From: Schistosoma mansoni
Taxonomy: Eukaryota > Platyhelminthes > Trematoda > Strigeidida > Schistosomatidae
Direction of reading: 5' to 3'
Length of the DNA: 64,000 nucleotides
Assembly: GCF_000237925.1 (NCBI RefSeq)
Contig: NC_031502.1
Coordinates: forward strand, 9,970,630-10,034,629
The notes under the pieces were generated by a model, which ran no database searches, was not told where the DNA came from, and saw only the letters and a list, made by a program, of their open reading frames with translations. Positions 11,901-26,900 of this stretch are shown here, in pieces (position 1 is the stretch's first letter; each line of letters opens with the position of its first letter). The translations under genes were made by a program, and so were the position numbers.

Positions 11901-14900
11901 CCGAGAGATTAACATGGTCAGTAATTTATTGATATTATCATTATTAAAAGAACTTTATTCATTCAGCTCATTTATTTTAAAAAACGAACATCGTATCGAG
12001 ACAACTACTGTTTTATACTTGGTGGACATGTAAAACCAATAATTTTTTAAGCAAAACTATATATGTGTGGGCGGGTTTCCAACGTGGGTATAGTTCAATT
12101 GTTGATTGGTCCCTACCCTTCGCCTGTATATATTGGTATACAGTCCACAAATTTAAGGGGTCAGGTTTTAGATGGCATTTCCTAGCTGTATGAGTAGTAA
12201 GTCTAGAGTGGTTGGAGGAATTCAAAAAATTCCACCTGTCAGCTATACGTAGTTGAGTTTCCCAATTCCGAGGAATCCCTGGCGTAGACTACCTGGCTGG
12301 GATACGTGTGATTATAGTAACCAATAGTTAGAGATTCTGAATGACACGGAGTAAGCGCTTCCACTCTTTGCATTCTTAGTCCTTAAATTCTTCTTAGTTC
12401 CTCGATTTATACCTTCTTACATCATATCTTCAGTACTTAGTCTTTTTTATTACCCTTAATGCTGTTACTATCTTTACCGCTCTGGAATTTGGCTCAACAA
12501 ATTCACCTCTATGTGTTAATGAAGTGTGGCAACTTGAACTCAGGTACCAGATTCTATGTTGAGTTCGACTGACTGACTGATGATTCCTCAAAAATATTCT
12601 CGATTTTAGAGAAATCACAGGGTTATTCAGTCAAATTTCCAAGTCTCTCTTGACATAAACAAGAGGATATATTCATTTTTGGGAGCATTGGAAAAAATTT
12701 TGGAAAAAGTGAATTCATTCTTCGAAGGTAGCGGGATAGAAACGAGACAACTATAAATAGGCAGACATTTTTTTAGAAACAACTTGAATCGAGTTTTTAT
12801 CGAAAACCCTAAATGAAATCAACATTTTTGTAGGATTAAACTACATATGAAAGATAGAGTTAATTTATTTGCTATCATCATAAGAAAAATAACATGGGAT
12901 TACAATGATTCGTTTGTACGTTTTATATATACGGACACATGGATTTTCCATTTAACTATATTTTTCTATGCCTTTCTCTTTATTTGTTACTCGTTAAATT
13001 AGATTCTTAGCCTATAAAATTGTCACGAAAAAACTCAAAAGTTCTTTCAAAACGTTTCTAGATCATTGAGTTGAATAAACAAGTAGATTCACCAAATTAC
13101 AAAAATAAAAAAGAAACCTACTGGATGAGAAAAAAAAAACAAATATTAAGAGATCCTGTCAAAAAGAAACATGTTCAGTCATGGTATCAAGTAAAAACAA
13201 GTTTTAAGAATAAAGAAGTATTTATTTTTACTATCACATTGTATTCAGATGAAAATACAAGTTGAATAGACGAATATATATATTCATGTGAGTATAATGG
13301 TTTACATTTACACAAAGTTTATATGAAATTATGAGAAAAATTCTGATACAAGACTCAAATTTATTCAATATTTCATATTTCTCTGGGGCTTTGGATGCTT
13401 CGACTTCAACGATCAAACAGATACTCTGCATAATGAAGTGTTTTGCAGTGAAATTATCAAATCGAATTTCATAAAGTAGAGAGTTGGGAGAGTACACTAG
13501 TTTTTTGTGATACGTTAAATATTTTCAGTTCAAAATATGAATAGTCTTGTAGTTATATTGCTCTTTGGTATTAGGCTTTTTAAGAGGAGAGATTTAGATA
13601 GATTTTCTTATTGATCAAAAACATAATATGTGATGGATGAGATAGATATGTTTCAGCATTGATATTTAAGTTAAAATAGGTAGATTAATTCAAAAGCGAA
13701 GATGACTAACTACTTAGATGAATGAATCACTTAAAAAGTGACAATGTACATAATACAGTGCAGTCTACATGTTATAACTTTAAGGTTTAAAAAGCGACAT
13801 CTAACTAAAAATGTTTCTAAATTAAGTAATGAAAAACTTTAGAAAACCATAACTTTATTTATTGTTAGTAATAATAACCGTAGTAATGTCACATTATCCT
13901 AGAATAGATAAATACATAAAACATAAACCCAAATGATTGTGATCCAAACAAACTGTTTAGGCCGTTTTTAAATTAGGTTCAAATAATTTAAAGTTTATGA
14001 GCTTGAAAAAGATCATAATTAAAAGAGGGGAACATTTTATGCTCATCAGTATTTTGCATGAGATGAAATAAATTGATAAATGTCAAGTGGAAAAGGACTA
14101 CCTTCAGTCCTTGATGAGAATTAGTTTTGATATCTAATAAAATCTTTACAAACTGTCCAAAGAAATATGTACGTTTATTCTGATTGTATTTTATTATATA
14201 AACATTCTTTATTGTTTTGTGTTATTATTGTAAAAAATAAACTCAAAATACTAAACTGTCATATATAAAGTGTGTTTATTTTTACCCTATGCGTAATACC
14301 TCCTTTATTGAGTTAGGATACAACTGCTGGAAAATTGGTGAAATGAAATAATTTTATTTTATTCCACAGACGCTGTTCTACTTGGGCTGTTTAAGTTGAT
14401 TAATGAAACCAAGCGTATCCTATATAACTATTGGAGTTAAACTAAACTTATCGAACGTTCAACTTTGTATATATCAAGATACTAATATTATTATTTATAA
14501 GCGTGTATTTTGTAACGATAGTAAAAAAATCATCTTCTGAAGTCCAAGCTACTTTCTCCCTTGATTTCGGTGTTTTACAATCAGGCGTTTCTTACAACAA
14601 TTATCTGTCTTTAAACGTCCCACAAGTATAACAAGGTTAAATCTAAAGCCTATGTAGTACATTTCTTAACGGTATCCGTTAAAAGAAAAATCTAATTACA
14701 AAAACAAAAAGATGTGTATCTATCAATAAAATATTCCAATTATCAAGTTATTTGACTGAAATGGAGATAAACGATAATAAATTACCCATTTCCAGACTAT
14801 ACATTCGTAAAATACGTTTAAGTCAAATATCCATATCACCGGTACAGTTCCTGAATGAAACAAAATATCTATTAATAACTGTAAATAGTGTATTTGGTAT

Positions 14901-17900
14901 TTCCAATTGAAGCTCAGTCTAACCTGCAGAGAATTTAACTTCTCTTCCTTTTGACATATCATCAAATACAAACAGTTTGGTATTGCCGATCTCTTCAAAT
15001 ATAAGATGAATCTATCAGATGAAACCTCCAATATCAGAATAGTCCTGAGAAAACTTGTAACGGTTGAACACAAATTTTACAGTAATTTCATCCATCCAAA
15101 GGACCCGGGAGATTGACAACCTGTCGCAAATCATTACTAAAAAGTCATCTTTGTATAATATCTGTTATCTGTGTCTCAAGATAACAATAGTCGATGATGA
15201 TGACTGGGTAAAACATGAAGGTTTATATAATTGCGAATGCGAGCAGTCTAAACTATCAGCAATGACGAAAGATCAGTTTAAATATCCTGTGTTTGTATGA
15301 AGTCTCCAATCTCTTGAAGACACGGATATTAGGACCAGGATTTTGAGTGAAATTGAATAATCCCCGAACATAGCACCACAAAGAGCAACCACGGAATGCC
15401 GGGGATTGGTAAATTTGAAACGCAATACTTCCATGGCTAAAAACAATGGCCGGCCATTATACGTTCATGCTGTAGGCATGGAGTTATCTTTTTACTAAAT
15501 CTCCGAACCATCGCTTTGAAGAAGAATTTTTTAATACTTTCGTAGACGTGACTCATTGATGATTGTCAACTCACGCATTGTATTGGGTGATCGAATTGGT
15601 ATTCCAAAATTACTGGGCCACAAGATTCTCAAGCAATTACACAGTGGTCACCCTGGGATCAATAAGATGAAGTCATTGGCTAGAAATTACGCCTATTGGC
15701 TCTCAATAGACAGAGATATCGAAAACAAGTGCCGTAACCGTTTATCTTGTCTGCAAGTTGCTAAAAACCCTTCGAAATAAGAAACGCAGTAGCGGCCTCA
15801 GCCTGATAGTCCCTGAGAGAGCTCATGCAGATTTCACTGGTCTAGTACAAGGAAAAATGCTTCTAACAAAGTTTTGTTATGAACAGTAATAACTATGGTT
15901 CTCTCCACAGCTACGAATGGGGAACACGCATTAAACGTCTTTTTCTTCATAATAAATCGTTAGGTAGGAAAGAATCAATGTAGATTTCAAAATTAAGCAA
16001 GACATAGTTTCGATGGTCGGATAAAAATTTGTGTCATACAAAACTGCTAACGGAAAAATAAGAATTAACTATTAGCTTGGAGTGCTATAGGGGGATAATG
16101 TAATAAACAAAATGGTACAAGAATATAAATGACAACCACTAAACAAGAGTTACAAATTTATTTGTAAAGTCAGTTTCAACAGACGTTATAGGTCCATAGC
16201 TTCAATTATTTTCTACAGAAGACCGATAGCTGACTCAACATGAAGCTCGACCTAATAACCTTCACTACTGAGTAAAAACGGTGCATAAAAACGTGTGAGA
16301 GGGGTTGATCAAAGTCTGTAACTAGTTTTTTATTTCAGTTTTATTGTTCTTTGTACCAAAAGTTTTGCCACAACTGGTTGAGTTAAGGCAGTATCACATT
16401 CAATTTTCCAAAGATCATACGTATCGTAAATCAACAGATATCAATGAAATTCACTGCACATAAGATTAAAAGTTCAACTATCAAATAAACATCACCTTTC
16501 TTCAAATAGCGTGATTACTGATGGTGATTCATAATTTCTTTCCGGTCAAAAAACTAACCAAAATTTTTAATGCTTCTAATAGATGTGGACTGTTTACTTA
16601 CCCCACTAGCTACACTTAAATTTGAGCGGCTTCCAGTTTCAGAATCCAAATGTTTTTGGTGTGTTATAGGTATTTTACTAGGTGTCAAATCTGTATAAGA
16701 GGAGTTGAATTTCTTCTCTGTTAATGATGGTAGAGATGGACTGTAACATTCTGATGAACTGAACCCAGGATTCTGCTTATGAAGATTACTTTCTTTGGAC
16801 ATACTTATTTGATGCAACTGTGGAGTGGATGACTGTAAAAAGAATACGGTTCTTAATTATTGTTAATATTCTCATGTTCATTATATCACATACATATAAT
16901 CATGAAATGCAGAAAATATAAAAATTGCTACTGTCTGTCAGGAAATAATATTTTTATCTTTGCTTCCAAGCTGAAACACCTTTATATTCTATTGTTAGGG
17001 AATTACTTATTTCTGGGAAAATAGAAGCTAGTAGATTGATGCATTTTAAAAGACGCTCATTTGCTCTGTGACTATAAAATCAGTTCAATCAGCAATCGAT
17101 TTTGGTCACAATTTAAGTATGTCTTGATCATCAATTTAGTTGACTTTTCATACTAACATAATGGGCTAAAATGAGTGAATAAACTAATTGTAGATTATGT
17201 TGTAACACAGTCTGGAGACTTCTGAAGTAACTGTTGGTCTCAAACTTATGTAAAGGAGGAGGGTTGAGCGTTCAGTTAACAACTTCACCTCGTAAAAAAT
17301 AACTAAAATACGCTAAAGAAAATGAACAAATGAGTTCATTTGAACACCGCTCTGAAAGTTGAAGGGTTTTTATATAGAAGAGCTATGACACCTCATAGTG
17401 AAATCCGAAAGTCTTCAGAATCCATGAGGTCGATGTTACATCTGACACCCAGAGCAAAAAATCCATATATGAATCTAGTAATGATGTAGGTGAATATTAA
17501 AAAGACCAGTTTTATAAGAGGTTTTGGTATATCCTAGAGAAGTGCCTAGGAAAATATTTAACCATCCTTATGTGAGATCTGAACATCAAGGTCGGGATGA
17601 CCAACGCTGGGTACGAAGACATCATGTAGCAAAATGGACTGGGAGAAAGGAATGGGAACAATGAGAAACTGGTAAGCCCAATCACTTTACACAACATGGT
17701 TATATGTGTTATCGTTCTCCCCTACAAACACATACATGAAGCTATATGGGTATAACCGGACCGAACTATATAGAACCAGATTTATCACATCTGTTTCAGT
17801 AGAACTTCAGGAGGTTTATGAAAAGCCTAATAACAGGGAAAGATGATATAATTTAAGACAGTCAACCAACTGGACGTTAAAAAGGTAACTAATGAAGCTT

Positions 17901-20900
17901 TGAACAATTGGATAACCAGTGATATTAAAGTTTGAAACAGCCTCCCTTCGAAACGCTAACGAAATCAGCAGATGCAACATAGCTCGCATCAACAAATTCC
18001 AAACCTTATAATGTCTAATAGAAGAAGATGAAACCACTATGGGAAGCAACTAGAAAGGAATTACAGAAATAACAACTTCAAAATCCCAGGAGGCACCCTG
18101 ACAAGTACTAGCATAAAGAACATATCTCTGTCGACAGCGAGGATAGGGTTCAAAGAAGAAAAAAAAGAGAAAATGACAGTTATTAATAACTGAGCGTGAG
18201 TAGAGAAAACCATGGCACGGGCCTAATTTACAGAAGCAAACAAAGGGATAAAAAGCATTAGATCTGACAAGTGCAAATCTGTAGAAAATCTGACAACTAC
18301 TGAACAAAAAGCTATAAGAAAAGGAAATAGCAATTACCAAGAAGCTTTCAGGAAAATAAAGTAGAAAATAACAACCAGTCAGGAACGAACAATGTTAACT
18401 AATCACTGAGGTTCAAGAGCAACGGAGCAAGTGGGTGGGACACTTTGAAGAGCTTTTGAATAGGTCCACCCGACTGAAACCAACGGATATGAAAGCAGTA
18501 AATACAGATCTATCTATTAATCGTACCTCACCAACAATAAAGAAAATCAGCATAGCCATCAGGTAAATTAAGAGTGATAAACCAGATGGCATACCGACTG
18601 AAGTGTCGAATCCAGATACAAAGGCAGTTGCCAAGATGTTACACGTTCTCTTCAGAAAGATTAAGGAGAAGGAATGAGTACTAAAGAACTGAAAAGAAGA
18701 ATAAATAATCGACGTACCAATGAAGGGAGACTTCAGTAATTACGGCAAATACAGAGGGATCATACTACCATTAGTATCAGGCAGTTTTTAACAGAGTATT
18801 AAAAAACCGAATGAAAGATTCTGTAGGTGTCCAACATTGATATTAACAATCTGGAATTCGTAAGAACAAATCATGTACCAACCAAATCGCTACACCGCTG
18901 ATCTTTTCTGAACAGCCAATTGAATTGAACTCGCCACTATAAGTAAGCATTCGGCAGCGCTCACTAGAAAACCCTGTGGAACCTTCGTCGGTATCATTTA
19001 ATACTTAGGAATATCGTCGCGTTCATGCGGAACTTTAATAATGGTCTGTACTGCAAGGTCGTGGTGGTTGAAGTATAACTCACGAAAGCATTCAGAGTGA
19101 AGACTGGTGTCGGACATGGCTGCTTACACACGTCTTTTTTTTTCTTCCTGCTAACTGTTGACTGGGTTATGAGGACCCCATCTCAGGAAAACACGGAATT
19201 CAGTCGATAATTTGAAGGCAGCTGGATGTTCGGATTTTATAAATGACTTGATCATTCTATCACATACACATTAACCAATGCAGACGAAGTAGATCTCAAC
19301 GTACACAGGTGAAAGAGCAGTTTCATGAAGAACAATACTGAACACCAAACAAATCGCTCTCGATAAAAAAATTTCGGAAGAGATCGAAGCACTTACTTGC
19401 CTGGGTAACATCATTGATTACCAAGGAAGACATGGTGCAAAAGTCATGGTACTAATTAGCAAAGCAAGGGAAGAATTCATACAATTAAAAAATATCCGGA
19501 ACTCAAAATAACTGTAACAGAAGACCATAGTCAGGATGTTCAAAACTAATGTTAAACTGTTCTATAATATGAAGCTGGAATCCGGAGAACTACTACAACA
19601 ATTGACAAAAAGCACAGGTACTTATAAACAGTTCTCTACACAAGATACCCTAGATCCACTGGTCAGACAACATAAATAAAAATCTAGTTTGACGGAGAAA
19701 AAAAATCTATCAGGTGAGGAGGAAATTAGATGCTGGAGATGGATATGACACACTTTACGGAAACTACTAAACTTTATCACAAGCACTGGTTCAGAATTCT
19801 GAAACTCATACTAGAGGAGGCTGATCAAAGAACACATGGTGCAGGGAAGTGGAAGAAGACACCAACACCATGAACAGAACTTAGCAGCAAGTGGAAAGGA
19901 GAGTTCATTATAGTGTTGTTTGGCAATCCCTGTCTAGAATTCAGTGTCCCAAGAGGGGATACCAGGTTCGAATAAGTAAACCAGATAATCTTTGTAAAAC
20001 AAACTCTGGATCATTTTAGATATCCATATTTGACAAAAAAACTCAATAATCAATTTAATGTATTCGAATTCTACGGTTATTTTTCAGAGTTATATGCTGC
20101 TTGGGAAACTCACATAAACTTTAAGAGGAAGAACCACTATGTTGTAGTTGAGATAGGGTCGTTTAGTTGATATCATTTGAAACGAAAATTGTCTTTAAGA
20201 AGTTATTACCATCAGTAGCAGTGTAGTGAACGTGAACATACAAGTGAGAACAATCAAATGTATTTGAACACAAAATTACAAAATCTCGTAATAAAATCTG
20301 AGGATCATGCAGTAAATACTTCGTTTGCAAAATGTCAATCGATTGTCTCAGACACGATTGTCCCTTCGTCTTCACACCAATCATTATCTTTTCTTGCTCT
20401 CTTCTCTTCGGTCTTCCTAACCTTCTGCCGCCAGGCGTTTCACTCTCGACTGATGATACATACTACCTATATTTGTCGACATCAGTAGCACACACCACAG
20501 TAAGTGTAAGAATAGTGGGGAGATGCTTAAGTTTTCTTTTGCTTGATAAAAAATGAAGCTATATTCTAAATAATGAACAGGATTTCTTGAGCATTCAGTT
20601 ACTTTGGTTACTTTTAACAACAACGGATATTTTAGTTACATACTATTCAAGAAATAAGGAACCAGGTAACAATGACTTATTACAACAAAATAACATGCAA
20701 AATCCGATCGATATATTTAGATGATTTTATACGTCTACAAAAGTATTCAACAAAAAATAACAGACATACGTGATGTTTATCAACTGTTGGACCAGTTTCA
20801 TCGTCAATCCATGAATGAGTTCTTTGTGGAACATAACCACTATCAACCAATGACTGGGAATTCTTCAAGTTTTAAGGTTATAATATAAAAATACTGTATG

Positions 20901-23900
20901 GTTAGCTAGTCAAGTTACAATAATGTAATTATATTGGGAGTAATAAAAGCAATAACTGCCAATCTAACCAGGTAAAATGAGTTATCAAAGGGAGATTTTA
21001 ATTTGATATCTAATTTCAGAGAAAATATTTTTATCGGAATTTCCGAATCCAACCTCCTTCTTGTTCCGTTTTTACCATATACTACTTAAATATTTCACTT
21101 CTCTCTAAACTTTCAAATAATATATTTATTTGCCTTAGATTATTTTTAGTAGTGGATTGTGCGTTATTTTGTGATGACTTTATCAAACTTGACCTACGCA
21201 AAAGTTATGAGGACAATTAAGATCGTATAGCGAATCTATCTAAAGACACTTAAGAATCAGAAGTTGCATATGTTGACTTTAAACAAATTCAAATCCATCA
21301 ACATGGTTTCTTACATAATTTGAAAAAGCGGCTTATTGTGACAGATTAATTTGAGTTCAGATGTAAAACATGTGTTGATGGAATACCAAGTCACAGAAAT
21401 TCACAAAATATTTTCCACGATTTTATCAAGAAAAAATCCTATACGATTGTTCCATATTTTAAAGTTCAATGTTCTTTTTTTAACCCGACGAATATATTCT
21501 GTAAATTCTACTCAATATATTCCTAAATGATCCCAACAAAATATCTAATTTTATGATTGAAGCTTATGAACAGTGATTCGGAGGAACATGCTCAACAAAG
21601 ACTCTTTGAATCCATTCAAAATTTAGCCCTTCTAAAGAACCACTAAACATCTATCTCTAACGTGTATCCTGGGTACAGCTTCTGGTTTTACCAAATCTTC
21701 ACTGTAAATTCGTGTTGGAACCTACTTATTTTAGGGATATTTATTAAAGGAATACAAATTTCAAGGTCAGCTCAAGGTCGCGTAAGTTCAACAGTAAACT
21801 TACTTACTTACGCCTATTACCACTCGTTGAGGAGCGTTGGCTGCACATCAGCATTCGCCATCCAACCTTGTCCTGAGCAAACTTTTTCAGTTGTTATTCA
21901 TCTTTTTCATATCTGCTTCTATTTACCAGCGTAATGTATTCTTTGACCTTCCACTTCCAACGTCTTTTCCTAATTTCCTCTTCAGCTCGAAGCTGGTTTG
22001 TCCTCTCCTATAAAACGCTGTTGCTGATATTATCCGACCAGTGAATGTTGAGTATTTTGCATAAACAACTGTTTATAAATACTTGTACCTTCTGGACGAT
22101 GGTTGTAGCAGTTCTCTACGTTTCAGCTCCGTACAGTAGGACTGTCTTGACATTCGTATTGAAGATTCTCACTTTGAAATTAGTTGACAGTTGCTTTGAG
22201 TCCCATATGTTCTTCAATTGTAGAAATGCGGTCCTTGCTTTGCCAATCCTCGCGTTCACATCTGCATCAGATCCTCCTTGTTCATCAACGATGCTTCCCA
22301 GGTACGTAAATGTTCCCACCTCTTCCAGAGTTTCTCCATCAAGTGTGACTGGGTTGGTGTTCTCCGTGTTGTATTTGAGGATCTTGCTTTTTCCTTTGTG
22401 TATGTTGAAGCCTGTTGATGCAGAGGCTGATGCTACATTTGTTGTCTTTATTTTGTATTTATTTGTGTGCATGAGATGGGAGGGCTAGGTCATCTGAGAA
22501 GTCCAAATCATCTAATTGATTCTGAGATGTCCATTGTATTCCGTGCTTCCTGTCAGATGTTGAAGTCTTCACAATCCAGTCAATCACCAGAAGAAAGAGG
22601 AAGGGAGGAGTAGACAGCCTTGTCTGACTCCGCTCCCTGCTGGAAATGCATCTGTCAACTGTCCTCCATGCACCAATTCTCACTGTAGTTCGTCGTATGA
22701 GTTCCAGATAATGTTGACAATCTTCTCAGGAACTCCATAGTGTCGAAGAAGTTTCTATAATGTTCTCCGGTTCGCACTGTCAAACGCCTTCTCATAGTCA
22801 ATTAAGTTGATGTGTAGTGACTAATTCCACTCAACTGATTGTTCAACGATGATCCCTAGTGTCGCAATTCGGTCTGTACACGACCGATCCTTGCGGAATC
22901 CAGTCTATTTATCTCGAAGCCGAGCGTCTTCAACAGTATAGTTTGTTCAATAAAAGGTTATTTGATGAATTCCCTAATTTATTAGCAGTAGCCTTAAAAA
23001 ACCGATTTCCAACACACAGAGATTTGCTACCCAAGCTCTTTATATTTACTCATATTCCAATGCTATCATACACTTTTGTTTTGAAGTGTAAACTTGATGT
23101 GAATGGGGTTTATTCACCTACAAATCCGCTCAACTCTTTCACAATCAATCCTTTGTATGATAGAGAGATCTAAAGTTTTTAAGGGAACTAACTGATAAGA
23201 TAACTCGTTCTATTATTAACTTATTACTGTGACCCTAAACACAAAAATAAGTACGATAAGTAATGGCATAAAGAATATATATATATATACATAATTTGGA
23301 AAGTCTATTAATAACCTTAAGAAAACTATGACTTATTACTGTTTTATTATTTTAATTCGCTGATATAAAATAATTATAACTATAGACCCATCTAAAACAA
23401 GTGACTAAACTTACATGAAGAGATTTCGATTGTTTGTCTAATGAATGAAAATAAAACACAATAAATAAACAACGTTATCAAAATGAATACCAAAATCTCA
23501 TTTATTCTAATCCCAGCATGAACGAAATAAAAAAAATAAGCTTAGATTCTTATCGTAAAACACTAATCCATCCACCAAAAGTATCCAAATATCTAGTATT
23601 GAATAGATTGAAAACAAAGATTTGAGCCGAATAACATGAATTCGTTTTATTTCGTTGCGTTCCCATAACTCGTTTACAACCTGTGATATTTAAACAAGGA
23701 CCTTAATCATTAAATGGGTTGAAATTACTTACATAAATGGGTTTAGTTGAAAGACGTTTTGAAGAGATGGATGGAGACAAATTTAAGATACTAAATAAAA
23801 CATTGCTCATGTGAAAAAACACTCTACAGCAAAAAAGACCGAAGAGTTAGAAACGAGTGATTACTTGGTGTATAGACTCTAAGTGAGTATAAAATAAGTA

Positions 23901-26900
23901 AGGCTTACTTAGTTGAAATAAGATTACAAATTTAAAAGATGGTCGTCAACATTACGTCCTCCTTAGATTCATCGTTTCAGTGATAAATTCACCGTATCAC
24001 AGATTTGCACGTTGGCTGACGGAGAAGTCAGAACCAGACTGTCAACGATTAGTAACATATACTTTAAGAAATTCCTTTCGGTTTGCGGTCAAACAAAGTT
24101 ATATTCATGTTCCTGGTAAGACGATGGTTTCTTTTGATTTAACATAGTTGTCTGACAAAATAACACTTCATGAAACCTTTGAGATAATTGTTCAATATTT
24201 TGAACTCTTACCTTGACCGGAGTTAGAATTCAAACGACTGGTACTTATGTGCACTAAAAACGTTTGATTACAGTTTACCAACACTGTATACCGTTGAATT
24301 GATGGTGTAGCAATGGGAAGTCTATTAGGTCAAATTATAGTAGACATTTTCTTAGTTTGCCTTAAAAATACGGAACTTAAACAAGCAGTTAATGATATGA
24401 TTAACTATTCCATGTATGTTGGCGAGACGCTTATTGTTTACAATAGTAAGGAGCATGCAATCCACAGATTTGGACTCTTTAATAAGCCTCGTCAGAACAT
24501 ACAATTTACCATGGACCCCAAAAATAACTACATGATACACTTTCTTGAGACAGCAATACAACGGAAAACACTGTCAATCCTAATAGTTATTTAATTGTTT
24601 ATCATTTAAACAGCTCTTATTTCTCACTGACCTTTTTAAGGACTGGTAAAAAGTACTCAAATGTTAAAGGGAATACACAAGTGTATACAACACTAATCCA
24701 TTAATACTCGATCAATTTTTATAATAAATCCTGATAAGGATATTTTCAGTATACGAGGGATTATTTTTTTGAATTCAATAAAGGCAAGATCATGGATAAA
24801 TAATAAATCTGAAGAAACCATTGATTCAAAAACATAATCACTAAATGTCACTCTCATTAGGAGGGAACGTATTCTAAACGTGATAAAAGAAGACTGTAGT
24901 TACTACATCCCCGTCTTTACATTGATTAATGTGTAAAAGTAAGGTGTCAGTGTGGAATAGTTCTCAAAATAACTGAATTCATCACTTATAACCTGCAAAT
25001 TAATGACAAACCTCTTAGTTTGTGCAAGATTAGTAAAAGATATTTCACGTACTATGGGCAAATTAGCTAAATCCACAAATTATTGGGTGAATTAATTTAG
25101 TCCACTAGTTCGTCTTTACATTCCAACTCAGTTATTAACATTACCATAAGCTTAGAGTATAATGATATAGTAGAGTTAACAGATCAAACCTTGAGGAAGA
25201 ACAGGGGACGAATCAAGCAGAAGAATTTGTGTATTCAAATGTTCTAGACAATGGTTGTAAGTATGAGAAACTTTGCTACAGAGTAATTTTTCGTATTGAT
25301 CCATTATCAATTCATAACTGATTGTCTAAAAATTCACATTTGACTTTTTAATATACCAATAAACCGTCTTTTTTGATAATAAACTAAATATGAGTTATTC
25401 TCGAAAACATAACATTCAATTTGATTTGAGTACAATCATTAGACTTATTTTCATGACTTTTTTTCCAAATATATACCATCTCGTTTTGCGAAGAACTATG
25501 AAAATATTTGGTGTTTCATGTACTATATAACAGGTAGACAGATTGCTTGTTTAGTTAAGTGAATTTATAATTAGTAGTACGATGCATCGAAAAGATCAAT
25601 GAAATATTTTGATCATGTTAGAGCAAATATTGATTGTCAAATCATGACTGTACAAAAATGTTTCCCTAGATAAACAAGAAAAAACAGTTTATCACTAGCT
25701 GATTTTAAATAACACAACATTTTAAGTAAAAAAAAAACATAAAGGTGTACAAAACACAACAAGATATGTTTTACTAGTACGTATGTGTATTTCGTATTAT
25801 TCACAAATACTGACCTATGACTAGATAAGTAACAGCAAAAATAACCAATCTAACTTTATTATTAATACAGAACCAAATCAAACTCAGATATGGTTGGGTA
25901 GACAAAATAACGTGTAAAGAGTATAAATTCGATGCTAACCTGGTTTCGAACTAGACTGATGTTTTTCCTCTGTTGTGTTACCTAAAATTAAACAGAAAGT
26001 AGATTTCAGTAAAATCTACATATTTGAAAGATATAACACACATAGGAATGATGATCAACATCTTAGGCAACACCCAACATCGAATAACTAACTGGATATT
26101 ACTGATATACGAAAACAAAGTCAAACATGTAAAAGGCTGAAAAATTCCCATAATATAATTAAACACAATTATATGAACGAAGAATATTCTTTTCAATAAT
26201 TTCTCATCAGGTTTTACAATTATAAATCCAAATTATTAATCCATAAAATTGGCCAAGTTTAAGGCAGTATATCCCAACATTAACGATTTGATTTGATTTT
26301 ATATGACAAACTACCCTTGATTCACATATTACAATTTTTAAAGATGTACTCCGCCTTAAACCTGGCCAATTTTATGGGTTATTAATTTGGATTTATAATT
26401 GTAGAACCTGATGAGAAATTATTGAAAAGAATATTCTTCGTTCATATAATCATGTGAAAGGCTTTGGAGGCACCAAACACCACAAACATTTAAAAGTATG
26501 TCCTACATCTAACACATTGGTCCTGATGATTGACTTCAGGCTGCCCATCCACAGCATCTTCAATAGCGTTGTTTTTCAAGAAATTCATGCTCAACGCTTC
26601 CGAACAGTTGTCAAAAAATGAAGTGTCTCTATCGCGATTGAGAAATTGGTTATCTCCAGATACTTTATTTGGCTCTTCATTAACTTCTTTAGAGTAAAAC
26701 AGACTCATAGATCTCGTCTTATCATTTTTCCCAAATTTATTTATTTCGTTTGTATTCCCGAAACAAAGCGTGTCGGATAATCTACGATGCTGTTGAACTG
26801 GAGAGCAAGATAAATCATGACTGTATATTTCATTTAAATAAAAGGGGAAAAATCCATTCATTTTTTACGTTTCACTCTTGATGAACTTTGAAAAAAGTTT

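Larger units (their letters stand above)
9240..16601. other. Intron with retroelement fragments
   Basis: Between the two linker exons the intron holds an unidentified GC-richer segment (10560-11900), a LINE 3' fragment (12155-12600) and an integrase fossil (15300-15930). The rest, notably 9240-10560 and 12700-15000, is AT-rich, and I see no gene in it. Confidence 0.6.
20854..25939. other. Intron with LINE and Penelope-like fragments
   Basis: Contains an SR2-like RTE fragment (21795-22905, minus) and a Penelope-like fragment (24060-24600, plus). Bases 20854-21790 and 24650-25930 are AT-rich, with no gene that I can see. A short TA run lies near 23277. Confidence 0.6.

Noticed and set aside
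22045-22488. 147-codon open frame on the plus strand
   Set aside because: It is the antisense shadow of the SR2-like LINE on the minus strand, whose frame gives clear RT-domain motifs.
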